Shown here: piece after piece, positions 21,311-31,740 of the stretch | How the letters are laid out: the number at the start of each line of letters is the position of its first letter | How positions within the stretch are numbered: the first letter of the stretch is position 1 | NCBI GenBank assembly: GCA_035235625.1 | Contig: CP141150.1 | Location: forward strand, 1,674,001 to 1,738,000 | Direction of reading: 5' to 3' | Length of the DNA: 64,000 nt | Origin: Saururus chinensis | Lineage: Eukaryota; Streptophyta; Magnoliopsida; Piperales; Saururaceae | Position numbers and translations under genes: made by a program | The notes under the pieces: generated by a model | Told to the model about the DNA's origin: nothing | The model's input: the letters and a program-made list of their open reading frames with translations, nothing else | Databases searched by the model: none

Positions 21311-21868
21311 GAAGAAAATGCAGCGACGTTGCGCGCGTGTCTCCAGTTGTGGAATTGCGCTTCGGATCCGCTGTTAAGCCCAAGCACCTTGCTGTAAATA
21401 TTGTCCTCTCTCTCATAATCATCAATAACCGGGTTTTCATTCACTATTTCTAAATCCTTTGGTTCAACTGAAAATTGAAATTGGTTTTCCTTAAACCAGT
21501 ATAGTCCCTTTTCAGTTCCTCTCTTCTTCAATTCCTCCGCCCCCCTAATGTCGCCCCTTAATCAAGCACAGCCGGAGCCGGAGGAGGTGACGCAAACGTC
21601 TCTGCACCGGCATTGTTTGCCGGAGCTCCGGGCACTGGGACCAGCTTCTGGGCAACCTGCTGTCCTCTATTGTGGAGATCCTGGTGGAGAACTTCCACCT
21701 TTCCGATGCCGGCCTTACCTTCGTGGCCACAGAACCAAAGAATTTGATGGTTTACCTGAACCAATGATTTGATGGCTCACGGAACCAAGGATAAACTGTC
21801 ACCCCTTTGAGACCCAGATGAATATCAGTAGTTATTATCATGTGCGCTATAATGGTATATTTTTTATT
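21311..21868. other. NLR upstream region
   Basis: No recognised gene. 21548-21772 is GC-rich and open in several frames on both strands; one + strand frame reads LLGNLLSSIVEILVENFHL, which I cannot assign. The segment probably includes the NLR promoter and leader, but no TATA box could be chosen. Confidence 0.3.
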
Positions 21869-22240
21869 GAGAAAATAATTTAAATAATAAAAAAATTATT
21901 AAATTAAATTATTTTAAAAAATATTTTTTTAAGTAGTGCGCCAGCTAAATTATTAGTGATTAGGTAGTTTTTTAAAAAAAAATTTATATAATTTTATTTG
22001 TTAAAAGAATGAAATCAGGTTAGTTTTGTTTATATGATTTTGTCTTTTAATTGTTTAAATTGATTTATCGACATTTAAAAAAGTTAATTTTATCCTTTTT
22101 AAAAAATAAAATTATATAAAATTTAAAAAAATAAATCATATAGGTACCTACGTAACAAAAAGTAATGTCACTGTAAAAAATATTTTTTAAAGTAATTAAA
22201 TTTAGTATTTTAAAAAAATATTATTTAAATAAATTTTTTT
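21869..22240. mobile_element. Degraded MITE of the PMD-MULE family
   Basis: Both ends follow the terminal pattern of the fold-back element: GAGAAAATAATTTAAATAAT on the left and ATATTATTTAAATAAATTTT on the right, with a GCGCCAGCT block on the left and decayed TTTTGTC and TTTATCC motifs inside. Heavy C-to-T style decay has removed most GC. No clean target duplication could be read. Confidence 0.55.
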
Positions 22241-22749
22241 ATTATTATATAAAAAAATATTAAAATAATATATTTTAAAATAATATATTTTAAAAAATAT
22301 TTTTTAAATAATGCACCAAAGTTCGTGTTCACATGGAGCAATGGCAAATGAGACTGGGCTCAGCCCATGTTTATTCGTAGACATATTGATTAATAATTTT
22401 TTACTTAGACGTGACTGCAAGACTTTAGTACCACATCAAGCACAAATTGACGTGACTGCAAGACTTTACGCGTTGACAAGTTGTGTCAGAATTGATCACT
22501 CTTTTCTATCGTATAGCAATCCACTCAGCTCGTCCATTGAATTGAGCACTCTTTCAATCACACCACTCAGCTCGTCCATTCCATTTAATTGAGACGGTGC
22601 TCTTATCATTAAGAACATTCTGGCCTGTCATTTTAGACAAAGAAATATCTTCTATATGCAATAAAGAAAGTTCTCCGTTATATTGGCCTAAATAAATGGT
22701 AAAAGTTATTTTTAAAGTACTTAAATAATATTTAAAAGAGTTATTATAT
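22241..22749. other. Spacer with short direct repeats
   Basis: GACGTGACTGCAAGACTTTA-like segments occur twice (about 22409 and 22449) and CCACTCAGCTCGTCCATT twice (22521 and 22563). No gene is recognised. This is 1.2-1.6 kb upstream of the NLR. Confidence 0.5.
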
Positions 22750-23877
22750 TAGGGCTAAGAAAATTTAATCGAACTCGCTTAACTCTGCATCCGACTCGAT
22801 TTGACTATAGGTAGGGTCAGGGTCAAGGTTTAGACTCTTAACCCATTTTAAATTTAGAGTTAAGTCGTACTCGACCCACACAATCTGACCAATCTGACTT
22901 TTATCCGAATATAAATAATAAAGAATCTTATTATTATAGTGTTGGTCTATTGGATTTATTTATATTATTATTATAGTATTTATTTAGTACATACTATATT
23001 GAACTAGAAGTGTTTAAACATAAATTTGAGCATGAATTAGTTATTTGGAGCATAGGTGTGATCACATATATTTTACTTTGTAGTAGACATCAATTTTGGA
23101 ATAACAGATGATAGTATTTTCAAAGTGTGGTTAATTTATATATAGTTTAATTTTTTTTCTGTTATTCTTTTAGGTGTCATGAATGAAATGAAAATATGTC
23201 ATATTTGTTGTATTCATTACTCATCATCTCTCCTTTAAAAGGACACATCGCACACTAAATTTAGCTCTCTGTTAAAGGCTTGACATTCATAATAGGGAGC
23301 AGGCTAGAAATATGTATCCAGATAAGCAGATAATAGAGTTTGATGAGAGACATTTTTCAGATGAGGAAAATTGTAATCAAGTGTCACATGTTGAAAAGGA
23401 AAGTAGAGTTATGAGCAATCATATAGAAGTAGTTACTGAAATTTTGAAATTAAGACATGCTGAATATCGAAAGCCAAGTAGGCTGATCATGAGTAAATAA
23501 ACATTGAGGGTCTATTTTGTTATCATTCTCTTATAATGGAGGAAATACAACATTATACCTCTAAAGTCTTCGTTGATGGCTACTACAAATTAGCCAAAGA
23601 ACCAAACATTTCAAATTAATGTTGTGTAATGTATTTAATTTCATTTATGTTTACCCTTTGCAAAGAGAGAAGGTATATAATACGAGTCTAGCAAAAAAAT
23701 TGTAGAAAAAAAGTAGGGTTACCCACATACCTGACCCAACCTGACTTAAGTAGAGTTAGGGTTTGAATTTTCGACCCGATTTAAAAATAGGGTCGGGTCA
23801 TGACTCGACCCGATTTCAGTGAGGGTCAAGGCCAACCTGACATGATTTGACCCGACCCAACCCGATTCCTAGCCCTA
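22750..23877. mobile_element. hAT-like non-autonomous element
   Basis: Ends TAGGGCTAAGAA on the left and, in reverse, TAGGGCTAGGAA on the right. Flanking 8-mers TATTATAT (22742-22749) and CATTACAC (23878-23885) differ only by T/C changes, consistent with an old 8-bp hAT target duplication. Subterminal GGTCGGGTC and CCCGACCC motifs are abundant at the right end. No transposase remains in its 1.1 kb. Confidence 0.7.
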
Positions 23878-23890
23878 CATTACACGGCAT

Positions 23891-24254
23891 TAGGGCTGCA
23901 TCTAGGTTCGACTAAATCGAATTCAAGAACTGAAATTCAAAAACCAAACTGAACCGAAATTTAAAACTCAAATATAAAAACCGAACTGAACCAACATAAG
24001 AACCGAAACCAAATAAAAACTGAATATTTTAATTAAATTACTTTAATAATTTAAAATCAGGTAGATATAATATAAAATTACATATGTTTATATAAAAATT
24101 TAATTTTTTTTCCTTAAACCGAACTGAACTAAAATTCATTCTGTTTTTTTTATAAGAACTGAACCGAAACTGAATTAGGAACTGAACCGAACCGCTAAAT
24201 TTCGGTTCGGTTTCACCCGATTCAATTCGATTTCGGTTTTCTAGTGCAACCCTA
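23891..24254. mobile_element. hAT-like MITE with CGGTTCGGTT subterminal repeats
   Basis: A 364-bp element with ends TAGGGCTGCATCTAG and, in reverse, TAGGGTTGCACTAG, flanked by 8-mers CACGGCAT (23883-23890) and CACGACAT (24255-24262). The interior is rich in AACCGAACTGAACC and the complement CGGTTCGGTTT. It is separated from the previous hAT element by only its target site, whose duplication overlaps the other's by three bases. Confidence 0.8.
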
Positions 24255-24262
24255 CACGACAT

Positions 24263-24639
24263 AATTATAATCACTGGTATGCGTCCAAATTTTTGGTTGT
24301 TTCCTACAAAATGCAAAGTCTTTGGGAGGTGGAATGAGTGAAGTCATTTCAGTAATAGCTAATCAACTAACCTCATCAACCTTGCTAGTAGACCAACTAG
24401 TTGAACTTAGTATTTAGTAACTGAGGGAATAAAATGCTTGTGTCAGTGGCCAAGATTGATGAATATGTCTAATTATGGGTAAGATATTGCTCTTGCAGTC
24501 ATGGTAAATAAAAATTCACACATTAATATGTCTATGAAACAACATGAGCTGAACAAGCCCGGCCTCGTTCACTATGGGCACAAGTGGGATAGGTTGTCAT
24601 TGGTCCATGTAAATACAAACTTTTGTGTATATAAGGTGA
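24263..24639. other. Spacer, nothing recognised
   Basis: AT-rich, no open frame or repeat structure seen apart from ordinary low complexity. Confidence 0.4.
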
Positions 24640-24870
24640 TTTCGTCTTTTGGAAAGACTTAATCACTTAAAATTAAGGATTCCGTCTCAACTTAAAGATG
24701 ATTTTGTCATTTCAAAAATAAAATTGATTAATTTTTTTTAAAAAAAGTTACGTAGGTGTCAGCGCTCAGCTAACACCGATGTGGAAAAAAATAACATCAC
24801 TTTAAAAAATATTTTCCAAAGTATATTATTTTAGTAAAGAATTTTTTTAATATTATTTAAATAATTTTTT
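24640..24870. mobile_element. Terminal fragment of the PMD-MULE family
   Basis: Carries TTTCGTCTTTTGGAAAGAC, then TTACGTAGGTGTCAGCGCTC, a spacer, CACTTTAAAAAATATTTTCC and TATTATTTAAATAATTTTTT, which is the order of the right terminal region of the fold-back element. Only one end is recognisable. Confidence 0.55.
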
Positions 24871-25621
24871 TTATTATATATTAATGTGCAAAAGGCCAGC
24901 AAGCAAGGAAGCTGACGTTTTAGTTAAAAAAAACAAGAAGCCAAAAAGCATTCATGCTGATTACTACATTTTGCCACACCCATGAAAGGAATGGGCAAAG
25001 GACTCTCTTCTGCCACAACAATTGTAGTCTCATGGCATTTTTCATATAAATGAATACAGCTGTTCATTGTAATACGACCAGAAAATGGAAATATATGCAG
25101 CATTAGTACTGTCAACATAAATGATGTGTGGAATGATGCATCGCCAACTAAATATGAGGGTGAAAAAAACAAAATTCAAAGTGAAAATGAAATGAAATCA
25201 TTGTACAAAAATGAAAGAAAATAGGAGCTATTCTGTTCCTTGAAAGTTTAGTTTATCACATGGTTTCTTGACATGCAGTGGGAAGATTGTGTTCTATACT
25301 GCTGCATTGTCAGTCTTACGAGAATGTGTTAGATGCAATATTTGATTTAAATGTGTTAGATATACGATTTGATATGCTTGATATAATATTTTATCTACAA
25401 ACATATATATTTTAATTCAATCGGGCTTGTTCTAAAATTCTGTCCAAGTTGATACTTATCTAAAGTGCTTATCCGTTAACTTAAGAAATGCCCAAAGAAT
25501 AGTCCCCCATTGCTCATTCGCAACTGCATTTCCAAAGTGGAAAATACTTTTCATAAACTACTGAAGTTTCTGACTTGGCATTGCTGAGAACAAACTTGCA
25601 TTTAAGTCGATCTTCTGTCTT
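24871..25621. other. Unassigned spacer
   Basis: A - strand frame of 82 codons at 24924-25172 has no recognised relative. The rest is AT-rich non-coding DNA. No RNA gene was seen. Confidence 0.35.
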
Positions 25622-26411
25622 TGTTATTTTCGTACCTTTACAAAGTTTGTAATGAGAAATTTTATTAAAATTATAATCAAATCAAGCAAGTCGCTCTGTC
25701 CTTAAGACAAAATTCGCCCTCCTTAACAGTGCTTAGGACTCTTGGACGTCTACCTTTCAGGATAAGACGATCAACTATGTGCTGTAGAAATACCTCCAAC
25801 ACAATACATACAGCGAACTACAGTATGTATGCTCTCACTGAAATAGAAATGGACAGAAATCCAACGTAGGATTAGTACAAAAATCATTTTTAATGATTTT
25901 ATAAGAAATTATATTGAAGACACTCTTTTCCATTCAAACGAATGCGTCTATCCGTTAACGGAGACATTCTTTAGTAAAAAGAAAACCGGACCCATTTTAC
26001 TTAATAGAAAACTAAACTAAATAAATTTGTCTCAAAAATATTATCTTGTTGACCTAACCCGGCCGGCCGTGCGTGCGAACTAAACCGAGCCTGCTAAGGG
26101 CGGCGCGTATGTGGGTTAGCTCACCTAGGTACATAAGTCCAACATGTCTCTCCCACACAAAAGTGAGTTGGCCCAAGGGCCTAACTTGTACCTTATATAC
26201 TAACAATATCGCATTCTTCTAGGCGATGTGGGACTATTAACTCCTTCAACTAATTTACATGTATTATTCTCATTCAATATAAAGTGGGTTTGGGCTCTCT
26301 TTACTATATAGGCTTGACCCACTTAAATAATATGAGTTTGATCCACATAAATATCATGCCCACCTTAATTATATAGGCTTAACCCATTTAATATAATGTC
26401 CACTTCTAACA
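25622..26411 (-). mobile_element. Solo LTR, copia-type, - strand
   Basis: On the - strand it starts TGTTAGAAGTGGAC and ends CGAAAATAACA, and is flanked by a perfect 5-bp duplication GTCTT (25617-25621 and 26412-26416). The internal TCCCACATCGCCTAGAA and a downstream AT-rich leader (TATATAAGG) are typical of short plant copia LTRs. At 790 bp with no genes, it is a solo LTR. Confidence 0.85.
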
Positions 26412-26442
26412 GTCTTTACGACATAAAGAATAAACACTTACA

Positions 26443-26812
26443 TAGAGCTGGTAGTGGGCGGGGCTTGGCCAGGCCCACAGGGGCGGGAAGAGAGCCCGAC
26501 ACAACCCGCCAGGCCCTTTCTGGAGGTCATTTAAAAAAATATGTCTGGCCACAACCAAAGATCTTGTGGCCAAGCAGCCTTGTCACAGCCAGGAGGGATT
26601 GGTCATGGCCTTTCTGGCCGCAGCTAGTGCAGCAAGGTCAGAGTGGCTATGGTCCTGCCGGCAGGCCCGGGCCATAAGGGACTCAGGCCTCCCAGCCTTG
26701 GGGCCTGGAAACCCAGGCCTGGCCCGGCCCATTATAGGCCATGCACGCTCCACCAGCCGGTCAGCCCTGAAGTGGGCCCAAGGGAGCCTGCATTTCTGCC
26801 ACCCCTATGCCT
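26443..26812. mobile_element. GC-rich hAT-like MITE (ends uncertain)
   Basis: A GC-rich island in AT-rich surroundings, with ends resembling plant hAT termini: TAGAGCTGGTAG on the left and, in reverse, TAGGGGTGGCAG on the right. GGCC-rich GGGCCGGGCC-like subterminal motifs are common in such elements. The flanking 8-mers (CACTTACA and TGCCTAAA) do not match convincingly. Frames in it are by-products of GC content. Confidence 0.4.
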
Positions 26813-26874
26813 AAACAACTTAGAATCAGCTAAAATGACATGGACACTGCAAAAACATAATCCTGGATGCTATT

Positions 26875-27390
26875 AGGGGCCTGTTTAGGTACTTCTTTGG
26901 TGTGGAAAAAAATTATTTTTTTATTGAATGCCTTACGGGGAAAAAATCAAAAGCGAATGACGTTTAGATTCCCATTGAGAAAAGCCCTTTCTGTATAGTT
27001 TGGTTGGGCCACTGGAGAAAGTGATTTATATAATATGAAATGATTGTTGTAACCCTAATAAATTTATCCTAGTGGTTCATGTAAAAAGGTAGGAACCAAT
27101 AGCAGTTGTTTTTTCCTAAATACTAGATTCCCTTTTTATTCCAGGCAACAAATTCCAGCCTCCCAAACTCGCGGCTCCAGTAGCGAGAGTCTCCCGATGG
27201 CAACGCCAAATGCGAACATCTCCCGGGGACTAGTGACGGCTACCAGCTCCCATGATCCATTGATGGTGGGGATGATGGATGCCCGATGATACGCTCAACG
27301 AACTGATCACCCAAATGCATTGCCCACATCTTTAACTTCATTCCATGTTTGCCAACAATTTCGTAGTTTTTCATTGTTATCACATATGGG
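26875..27390. other. Region starting with a PIF/Harbinger-like end
   Basis: GGGGCCTGTTTAGGTAC (26876) preceded by TTA resembles a Harbinger/Tourist left end; the partner end was not found. 27160-27320 contains a short MATPNANIS-type frame with no known relative. Confidence 0.3.
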
Positions 27391-27560
27391 AGACAATATT
27401 GTCTTCAGGGAGGAGTTCTTTGTGCTATCATAGAGATGAGAGTATATTGGCTTTAGGGAGGAGTTCTTTGTGCTATATCGCAGAGATGAGACAATATTGG
27501 CTTTAGGGAGGAGTTCTTCGTGCTATCGCAGAGACAAGACAATATTGTCTTCAGGGACTA
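27391..27560. repeat. Three tandem repeats of about 60 bp
   Basis: Units built on ATATTGGCTTTAGGGAGGAG, then TTCTTTGTGCTATCGCAGAG, begin at about 27395, 27451 and 27493. A fourth, partial unit (ATATTGTCTTCAGGGAC) leads into the larger tandem array. Confidence 0.8.
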
Positions 27561-27639
27561 TGTCTTGTTCTCTTGGTTTTGATCTATTGGTCTGTATCGT
27601 GGATGATGTCTAGTCAGTGCATTTATGGGCGTATTCTAA

Positions 27640-29340
27640 ATAAATGATTTTTGGTTTATTAGTTTTGATCTGGTCTATATCTTGTATGATGTCTGGTCAA
27701 CGTGAAATGGATTATGTCTGGTCTATTGTCTTTGGTGACTGTAAGTTGTTTGATCATGTTTGCCTGCTTATTGTTCATACAAATCTGTTTTTTCTCTCTT
27801 GTGTTTTTAATTTGTAGCTTTATCATTATAATAAGTAAAATCTGTTGAAATGGTAAACCAAAACATTGGTTATTTGGGTTGTTCTTCTTATATTGATAAT
27901 GAAGTAGATTTCTTCTTTATGTAATTTATGACTGTAAGTCATGTTCTCTTGGTTTTGATCTGGTTTGTATCTTGCATGATGTCTAGTCAGTGTGAAATGG
28001 ATGATGTCTGGTCTATTGTGTTTAGTGACTGTAAGTTGTTCGATTATGTTAGCCTACTTATTGTTTACACAGATCAATTTTTCTCTCCTGTATTTTTAAT
28101 TTGTAGCTTTATCAATATGTTAAGTAAAATATGTTGAAATGGTAAACCAAAACATTGGTTATTTGGGTTGGTCTTCTTATTTTGATAATGAAGTATATTA
28201 CTTCTTTTTATAATTTATGGCAGTATTGTCTTTAGTGACTGTAAGTATGTTTTTTTGGTTTTGATATGGTCTATATCTTGCATGATGTTTAGTGAGTGTG
28301 AAATAGATGATGTCTAGTCTATTGTCTTCAGTGACCGTAAGTTGTTCAATCATGTTGGCCTACTTTTGTTTATACATATCTATTTTTTCTCTCCTCCTAT
28401 GTTTTTAATTTGTAGCTTTATCTTTATAGTAAGTAGAATCTGTTGAAATGGTAAACCAAAACATTGAATATTTGCATTGTTCTTCTTATATTGATAATGA
28501 AATATATTACTTCTTTATGTAATTTACAACAATATTGTCTTAGTGACTATAAGTCATGTTCTCATGGTTTTGATTTGGTCTGTATCTTGCAAGATGTCTG
28601 GTTAATGTGAAATGGATAATGTCTAGTCTATCGTCTTCAGTGACGGTAAGATGTTCGATCATGTTTGCCTACTTATTGTTTATAGAGATCTATTTTTTCT
28701 CTCCTCTGTTTTTAATTTGTAGCTTTATCATTATAGTACGTAGAATTTGTTGAAATGGTAAACTAAAACATTGGTTATTTGGGTTGGTCTTCTTGTATTG
28801 GTAATGAACTATATTACTTCTTTATGTAATTTACGACAATATTGGCTTCATATTCTCTTGGTTTTGATATGGTCCGTATCTTGCATGATGTCTTGTCAAT
28901 GTGAGATGGATTATGTTTGGTCTGTTGTCTTTAGTGACAATAAGTTGTTCAATCATGTTTACCTACTTATTGTTTATACAGATCTATTTTTTCTCTCCTT
29001 CTGTGTTTTTAATTTGTAGCGTTATCATTATAGTAAGTAGAATATGTTGAAATGGTAAACCAAAATGTTGGTTATTTGGGTGGTCTTTCTTATATTGATA
29101 ATGAATTAAGTATATTACTTCTTTATATAATTTACTACAATATTAGCTTCATGTTCTCTTAGTTTTGATTTGGTATGTATCTTGCATGATGTCTGTCAGT
29201 GTGAAATGGATGATGTCTGGTCTATTGTCATCAGTTATTGTAAGCTATTCGATCATATTTGCCTATTTATTATTTATACAAATCTATTTTTTCTCTCATT
29301 CTGTGTTTTTTATTTGTAGCTTTAACATTATCGTTGAATC
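27640..29340. repeat. Tandem array of six units of about 300 bp
   Basis: TCTGGTCTATTGTCTT-like anchors occur at about 27717, 28008, 28312, 28619, 28915 and 29216, a spacing of 291-308. Each unit also contains GTAAGTTGTTCGATCATG, TTTTTTCTCTCCT, TTTAATTTGTAGC, GTTGAAATGGTAAACCAAAA and CTTGCATGATGTCT. Overlapping + strand frames arise in register in several units but begin and stop irregularly, so this is best read as a minisatellite rather than a gene. Confidence 0.85.
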
Positions 29341-29756
29341 TGTCATGAATGCTTTCCTTTGCTTGCCAACAAAAAGAAATTTTTGTTTTAATATAAATGC
29401 TTTTTGTGTTACTTCTCTAGCACTTTCCTTTATACATCTTGAAATGAGTTCTTTTGTACAAGTCGCTTGTACAACCGTTATTTATAACTGCAAAATTATC
29501 AAATCTTGCAAAATTGCTTTTACTACGCTTTTGGATTGTTGTAAGTTTTCTATGTTAGTTATGTTCATTTCATCATATATCTTTATCTGGATGAAAATTA
29601 TCTTGTTAATAGTAATTACTAGTGTATTTCTGATGTTGTTTATTCGGCTTAAGACATATATAGACATGAACAATTTCCTATATGCACTTTCTATATGTAA
29701 TATATCTAATACTAAAATATTCTTCGTCTCTAGCTCAAGTCTTTTGATTCAGTGTA
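29341..29756. other. Spacer before CACTA element 1
   Basis: AT-rich. A long + strand frame passes through from the tandem array but shows no family resemblance. Ends at the CACTA insertion site. Confidence 0.4.
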
Positions 29757-30235
29757 TAACACTACAACAAAAAAGACTATTAGCGACGTTTATAAGCGTC
29801 ACTAATGACTATTAGCGACACTTATAAACCGTCGCTACTTACGTCGCTAAAAACTGAGTCGCTATTGATTATTAGCGACGCTTATGGAAAGCGTCGCTAA
29901 TAGTGCACATTAGCGACAGTTATATATACGTCGCTACTAATTTTAGTATTAGCGATGCATCGAAAAGCGTCGCTAATAGTATAATTATTAGCATCGCTAC
30001 GTATTAGCGACGTATATAAATTTATGTTAAAAAAATATTATAACTTATTAGCGACGCTTTATAAGAGTCGCTAAATTTTTTTTAAAAAAAACCTCGTTAA
30101 TAAAAAATTAAAAAAACATTTTTATGTATTAGCGACGCTTTGTTAAGCATCGCTAATACTTTGTAAAATTTTATAAAAATAAAAAAGCTTTAGCGACACT
30201 TATAAAAGCGTCACTAATAGCTTTAGAAAATTTTA

Positions 30236-31500
30236 AAAAAAACCGGCAACGGAATCCGGCGCCGGTGGGAGGTTGGGGCAGGGGGGGATGTGGTGACCTG
30301 GGAGACGAGAGGGGGACTCTGGGAGAGGGAGGAGGTGGGCTGGGTGACTGGATTCCGGTTCACTAGAATCCAGTCCGCCCCCCTCTCCCTCTGTTGAGTG
30401 CAAGGGGATGGGGGGGGGGCGGGGGGGCAAGGAGAAGGGGCAGTGAGAGGGCTGGCCACCCCCTCTCTCCAGGTCCGCCACCTCTGGTGAGAAGGGGGAA
30501 TGGGAGGGAGGGGGTGGCTGGCCACCCCCTCTCTCTCCCCTTGGTCCGCCCCCTCCTCTGGTTTCCAGAGGAGGGGAAGGAGGTGGGCAGACCCGGGGGA
30601 GAGATGGGAAAGAGGAGGCCAGAGAGAGGGCCGGATTTCGGCGGGGGCGCCGGAATCCGGCCCCCCATAGTCCCAGCCTCCCTCACACTGCCCCATCTCC
30701 ACCAGAACCGCCCCCTCCTCTGAAACAGAGAAGGGGAAGGGAGGAGGACCCGGGGAGAGAAGGGGGGAGGAGGGAGGCGGGGGGGCTCTGAACTGGGACG
30801 GAGGGGCAGAGCGGAATGCGGCAGGGCGGAGGCGGATGCGGCTGCGGGGGGGATTCCAGGGTAAAGAGGGGACCTTTAAGGGGAGGAGGGGGAAGCGGAG
30901 CGGGATCGGGGGGGGGGGGGGGCTGCGAGCCGGGACGGTGGGGCGGGCGGTATGTGGCGGGGCGGAGGCGGCTGCGGCGGGGAGTGGGGGTCCAGGGTAA
31001 AGATCCAACCTTTAAGGGGAGGGAGGAGGGGGCCAGGAGGAGGATCCGGCACAGAGGGGGAGGCTGCGGCAACGGGTTGGAGCAGGAGGGACGAGGAGGC
31101 GACGGGGCGGAGCCGGAGGAGGATCCGACACAGAGGGGGAGGCTGCAGCGGCGGGTTGGAGCAGGAGGACGAGGAGGCGATGGGGCGGAGCTGTAGGAAG
31201 ATCCGGCGCAGAGGGGGAGGCTGCGGCGGCGGGTTGGAGCAGAGGGGGAGGCTGTGGCGGCGGGTTGGAGCAGAGGGGGAGGCTGCGGCGGCGGGTTGGA
31301 GAAGAGGGGCAGGGTGCAGCGGGGGGTTGGAGCAAGAGGACGAGGAGGCGACTGGGCGGAGCCGGAGGAGGAGGCGACGGGGGGCGGAGTTGCAGCTGGC
31401 CGGGGGAAGAGATAATAGAAACATGGGGGGGGGACGGGATAAATACTACGCTGGTGAAATTTTGCCTGCACGGTAATTTACTTCGGCCGCGTGGGTGAAA
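30236..31500. repeat. GC-rich interior of CACTA 1 with a minisatellite
   Basis: Very G-rich on the + strand. 31040-31330 repeats GAGGGGGAGGCTGCGGCGGC and GGGTTGGAGCAG with a variable spacer. Long Pro/Ser/Arg-rich frames exist in several registers on both strands. These follow from base composition and are not called as genes. Confidence 0.7.
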
Positions 31501-31740
31501 TTTCGCCCGCGCGGGTAAATGAAAAAAGTGTTAATTTTAGCAACGCATAGTTTTCGTCGCTAAAATATGCCAGTTTGTGATGCTTTCCTAGGAACTTCGC
31601 AATTGGTAATGTATTTGCGACGCTTGTATCTTAGCATCGCAAATAACGTTTAATTTACGACGTTTCACTTATTCTGTCGCAATTAAGGCATATATTTGCG
31701 ACGCTTACTTATAAGCGTTGCAAATACTATTTTTTTAAAA

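Noticed and set aside
24038..24316. - strand frame of 92 codons
   Set aside because: It covers a hAT MITE made of AACCGAACT repeats; compositional.
27640..29340. Repeated membrane-protein-like + strand frames
   Set aside because: They arise from a 300-bp tandem repeat, start and stop irregularly between units, and match no family.
30223..31476. Long Pro/Ser/Arg-rich open frames on both strands (up to about 260 codons)
   Set aside because: They exist in several registers at once, follow from GC-rich minisatellite DNA inside a CACTA element, and show no domain.
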